Of a stretch of DNA of 7,360 nucleotides, positions 5,551 through 7,360 are shown in pieces (position 1 is the stretch's first letter; each line of letters starts with the position of its first letter). The position numbers and the translations under genes are program-made. The stretch comes from Desulfobacteraceae bacterium (lineage in GTDB: Bacteria; Desulfobacterota; DSM-4660; Desulfatiglandales; HGW-15). Below the pieces are notes generated by a model. That model was not told the DNA's origin. It did no database searches and worked only from the letters and a program-made list of their open reading frames with translations. The stretch is taken from contig RPPU01000223.1 in assembly GCA_003819975.1 (NCBI GenBank), positions 1 through 7,360 of the forward strand, given 5' to 3'.

Positions 5551-7359
5551 CTATAGTTTATCATGGCGCAAAATCATGGTTTTATCGCCATCCCGGCACG
5601 GCACGGCCAGCGGAGCGCGTGCTTGGATCAGGGTCTCGCCTCCGGCCGAAAGTCCAAAAGATTCGTCAAGGATCATCACCTCAACTGGATTATTATCTCC
5701 CAAATGTATTTCCACGTTGCAACCGTCACGGGGAGGATTCACGCAGCCAAAGTACCAATACTTTTCCCTGTCGGTATTCGAACTGAAAGAAATGGGTTTA
5801 CCCTCCATGTTGATTGCCTTGAGGGACGCTTTCTTGGAAACGATTAATGTGATCCCATTGCCTTCCCGGGGCGACCGCAGCCGGGTCTTGACGATTCGCT
5901 CACCATTAACGGACTCTTCCGATATTCGCACCAATTCCGGAGCCGGTACAGCCAACGCTTCGGCCTTAGCGACAAAGCATGGGCCGATTGACCAGGGAAA
6001 CACCCCCTCGGATTTGTCAATGAAACGTCCTGCCCGGCGCAATGCGTCCGGAAGGTCTCCACTAAAACTCACGGCGACCCAATGAGCTGTGCCCGCGTCT
6101 CGATCCTCAAAATGGATGATATTCAGGGGGCGCGGCCTTTTTTCCGAATAATGCGGCGCCGTTAACGCCGCCACCGTTGAAACCAGCATTACCGCCGCCG
6201 CGGCCGCCAAAACGCGAAGCGGCCAACGCTTTGATCGACTTGTGTTTATAAAAAATGGCATTAATGTGCTCACCGTCAGCGCCAATGCCGACATGATTAC
6301 CGGAAAGATGCCGAATCCCATAACCCTCTCCAACAACAACGCCAGCTGCATCCAAAACAGGCCTGCCGTGAGAGCGCCGGCGATACAGGCGGCTTGGGCT
6401 GCAGACGCTTTATATCGTAGACCGGTAAAGCGGACGATTATAAGCCCTAGCGCCGCAATACCAGCCGGCGCCAGAAAGTACACGCTCACGGCCGGCAGCA
6501 TAAAGGCGCTCGCCGTTGACAGAATGGCCCACCAGAGCCAGGCCCCCAGGCCCAGTCCCCAAAATTGCGCGCGCCGTGAAAAAAGAATTGCGATCCCTTC
6601 CCCGACCAGTAACGCACCGGACCAAAGCGCTAAACGCATCGGTAAGGGATAAGCATACCACGGACTCTGGGTGCCGGTCAGCTTGCGGGCGACCCACATG
6701 AAACCAATGCTGAACAAAACAGAGATCAGAATACCTGCAAACCAGGCCAGCAATCCCCACCCGATGGAACGAATTGAAACTTGACCGGCGCGAACCAGGC
6801 TCACGGTCACGGCCAAAAGCAGCAGGCTGATCACCATAGCCAGGGGCACTGTCCAAGGCTCCGGCCACCACAAGACGGTCAGGCCCAATAAATCGCTATA
6901 CACGGCATTCCCATGAGCTGGCTGTCTAAGATCCATGTCGGCCAGCTTGCGTACCAGCGCCAGCGCCGTATCGCCCTGATGTTGGAGACTGCCCGGATCC
7001 AGATGATTGAGATCATCCAGGGGAGTATGGTAATAGACGGAATGGTCTACAAATGCCAGATTCAAGCCTGGTATATTGTTCCGTTTAAACACGGACAGGT
7101 CCGTGCTGTTGGGCATATTGCGGTATATTTGAAAAAACAAGGACGAAGCCAAAGGCCGGGAAACCGCCTTGGCGTAGGCTTTAATCAACCAGGCGTTATT
7201 TTCACTAGTCTCGAACAAAAGACTCGGTCCGCTTGTTCCCCGCGCCTCAAGATTGACGGTCACACCCACTTGACGGGCCCAAGGATGCTCGGCTGTAAAA
7301 GCTTCGGCGCCCAACAATCCGGCCTCTTCGGCGTCCGTGAAAAGCAGAAATACCGGGTT
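5551..7359 (-). CDS. M28-family metallopeptidase fused to a multi-pass membrane domain, ERMP1-like (5' partial)
   Basis: Probable membrane-anchored zinc aminopeptidase-like protein. The frame is open to the right edge. 602 residues are visible and the N-terminus, including the first zinc ligands (His and Asp), is missing. The first visible stretch, VFLLFTDAEEAGLLGAEAF, carries the M28 catalytic Glu and metal Glu (E11, E12). E38 in NLEARG takes the place of the usual metal Asp, as I recall for ERMP1/Fxna-type members, and H111 in YYHTPLDDL is the last ligand. After about residue 165, eight or so hydrophobic segments follow (about 6154-6858), rich in Trp and Leu, and then a roughly 200-residue soluble C-terminal domain (5554-6153) without recognised motifs. 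The TTG at 7315-7317 is internal. The stop lies 20 bases before sbnA, so co-transcription is likely. A role in processing, export or immunity for the cluster product is possible but only guessed. Confidence 0.88.
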   Translation of the reverse strand, partial: NPVFLLFTDAEEAGLLGAEAFTAEHPWARQVGVTVNLEARGTSGPSLLFETSENNAWLIKAYAKAVSRPLASSLFFQIYRNMPNSTDLSVFKRNNIPGLNLAFVDHSVYYHTPLDDLNHLDPGSLQHQGDTALALVRKLADMDLRQPAHGNAVYSDLLGLTVLWWPEPWTVPLAMVISLLLLAVTVSLVRAGQVSIRSIGWGLLAWFAGILISVLFSIGFMWVARKLTGTQSPWYAYPLPMRLALWSGALLVGEGIAILFSRRAQFWGLGLGAWLWWAILSTASAFMLPAVSVYFLAPAGIAALGLIIVRFTGLRYKASAAQAACIAGALTAGLFWMQLALLLERVMGFGIFPVIMSALALTVSTLMPFFINTSRSKRWPLRVLAAAAAVMLVSTVAALTAPHYSEKRPRPLNIIHFEDRDAGTAHWVAVSFSGDLPDALRRAGRFIDKSEGVFPWSIGPCFVAKAEALAVPAPELVRISEESVNGERIVKTRLRSPREGNGITLIVSKKASLKAINMEGKPISFSSNTDREKYWYFGCVNPPRDGCNVEIHLGDNNPVEVMILDESFGLSAGGETLIQARAPLAVPCRDGDKTMILRHDKL

Positions 7360-7360
7360 C

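Noticed and set aside
6410..6871. 153-codon minus-strand frame overlapping the M28 membrane domain
   Set aside because: It is an out-of-frame shadow. The overlapping frame has intact membrane segments and continues the M28 peptidase.

Overview
This window is bacterial, with strong Shine-Dalgarno (SD) sites and rho-independent terminators. It probably comes from an uncultured Gram-negative-type organism. A secreted carboxypeptidase with PKD and PPC domains, an ERMP1-like membrane M28 peptidase and a nonribosomal peptide (NRP) accessory locus together fit groups such as Acidobacteriota or Aminicenantota. That placement is an impression from gene content, not something I could test.

Layout. Bases 2-2200 (+ strand) hold most of a secreted multidomain M14 zinc carboxypeptidase whose beginning lies outside the window. 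It ends at a perfect 15-bp stem terminator (2224-2257). Everything else reads on the minus strand, right to left: an M28 peptidase fused to a membrane domain (5551 to past the right edge, 5' end missing), an SbnA-like PLP enzyme (4445-5530), an SbnB-like dehydrogenase (3476-4441), a candidate 41-codon gene starting inside the sbnB stop codon (3351-3476), a rho-independent terminator (3307-3335), then mbtH (3017-3253) and two small conserved-looking proteins of unknown function (2688-3014 and 2318-2635). The minus-strand unit runs into the same hairpin that ends the carboxypeptidase, so that hairpin serves both strands.

How the genes work together. SbnA and SbnB homologues convert O-phospho-L-serine and L-glutamate into L-2,3-diaminopropionate (L-Dap), a building block of siderophores and NRP antibiotics. 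MbtH proteins bind and activate adenylation domains of nonribosomal peptide synthetases (NRPS). Finding both side by side on one strand indicates the 3' edge of an NRP cluster that uses L-Dap. No NRPS is visible. Because the left edge is closed by a terminator and a convergent unrelated gene, the synthetase is expected to the right of 7360 or elsewhere in the genome.

The least explained items are the two small proteins after mbtH, the 41-codon gene coupled to sbnB, and the M28 membrane peptidase only 20 bases upstream of sbnA. The Dap-mbtH block looks poorer in G+C than the carboxypeptidase gene (27/60 in bases 5281-5340 against 34/60 in bases 721-780), a small hint that it may have a different origin.
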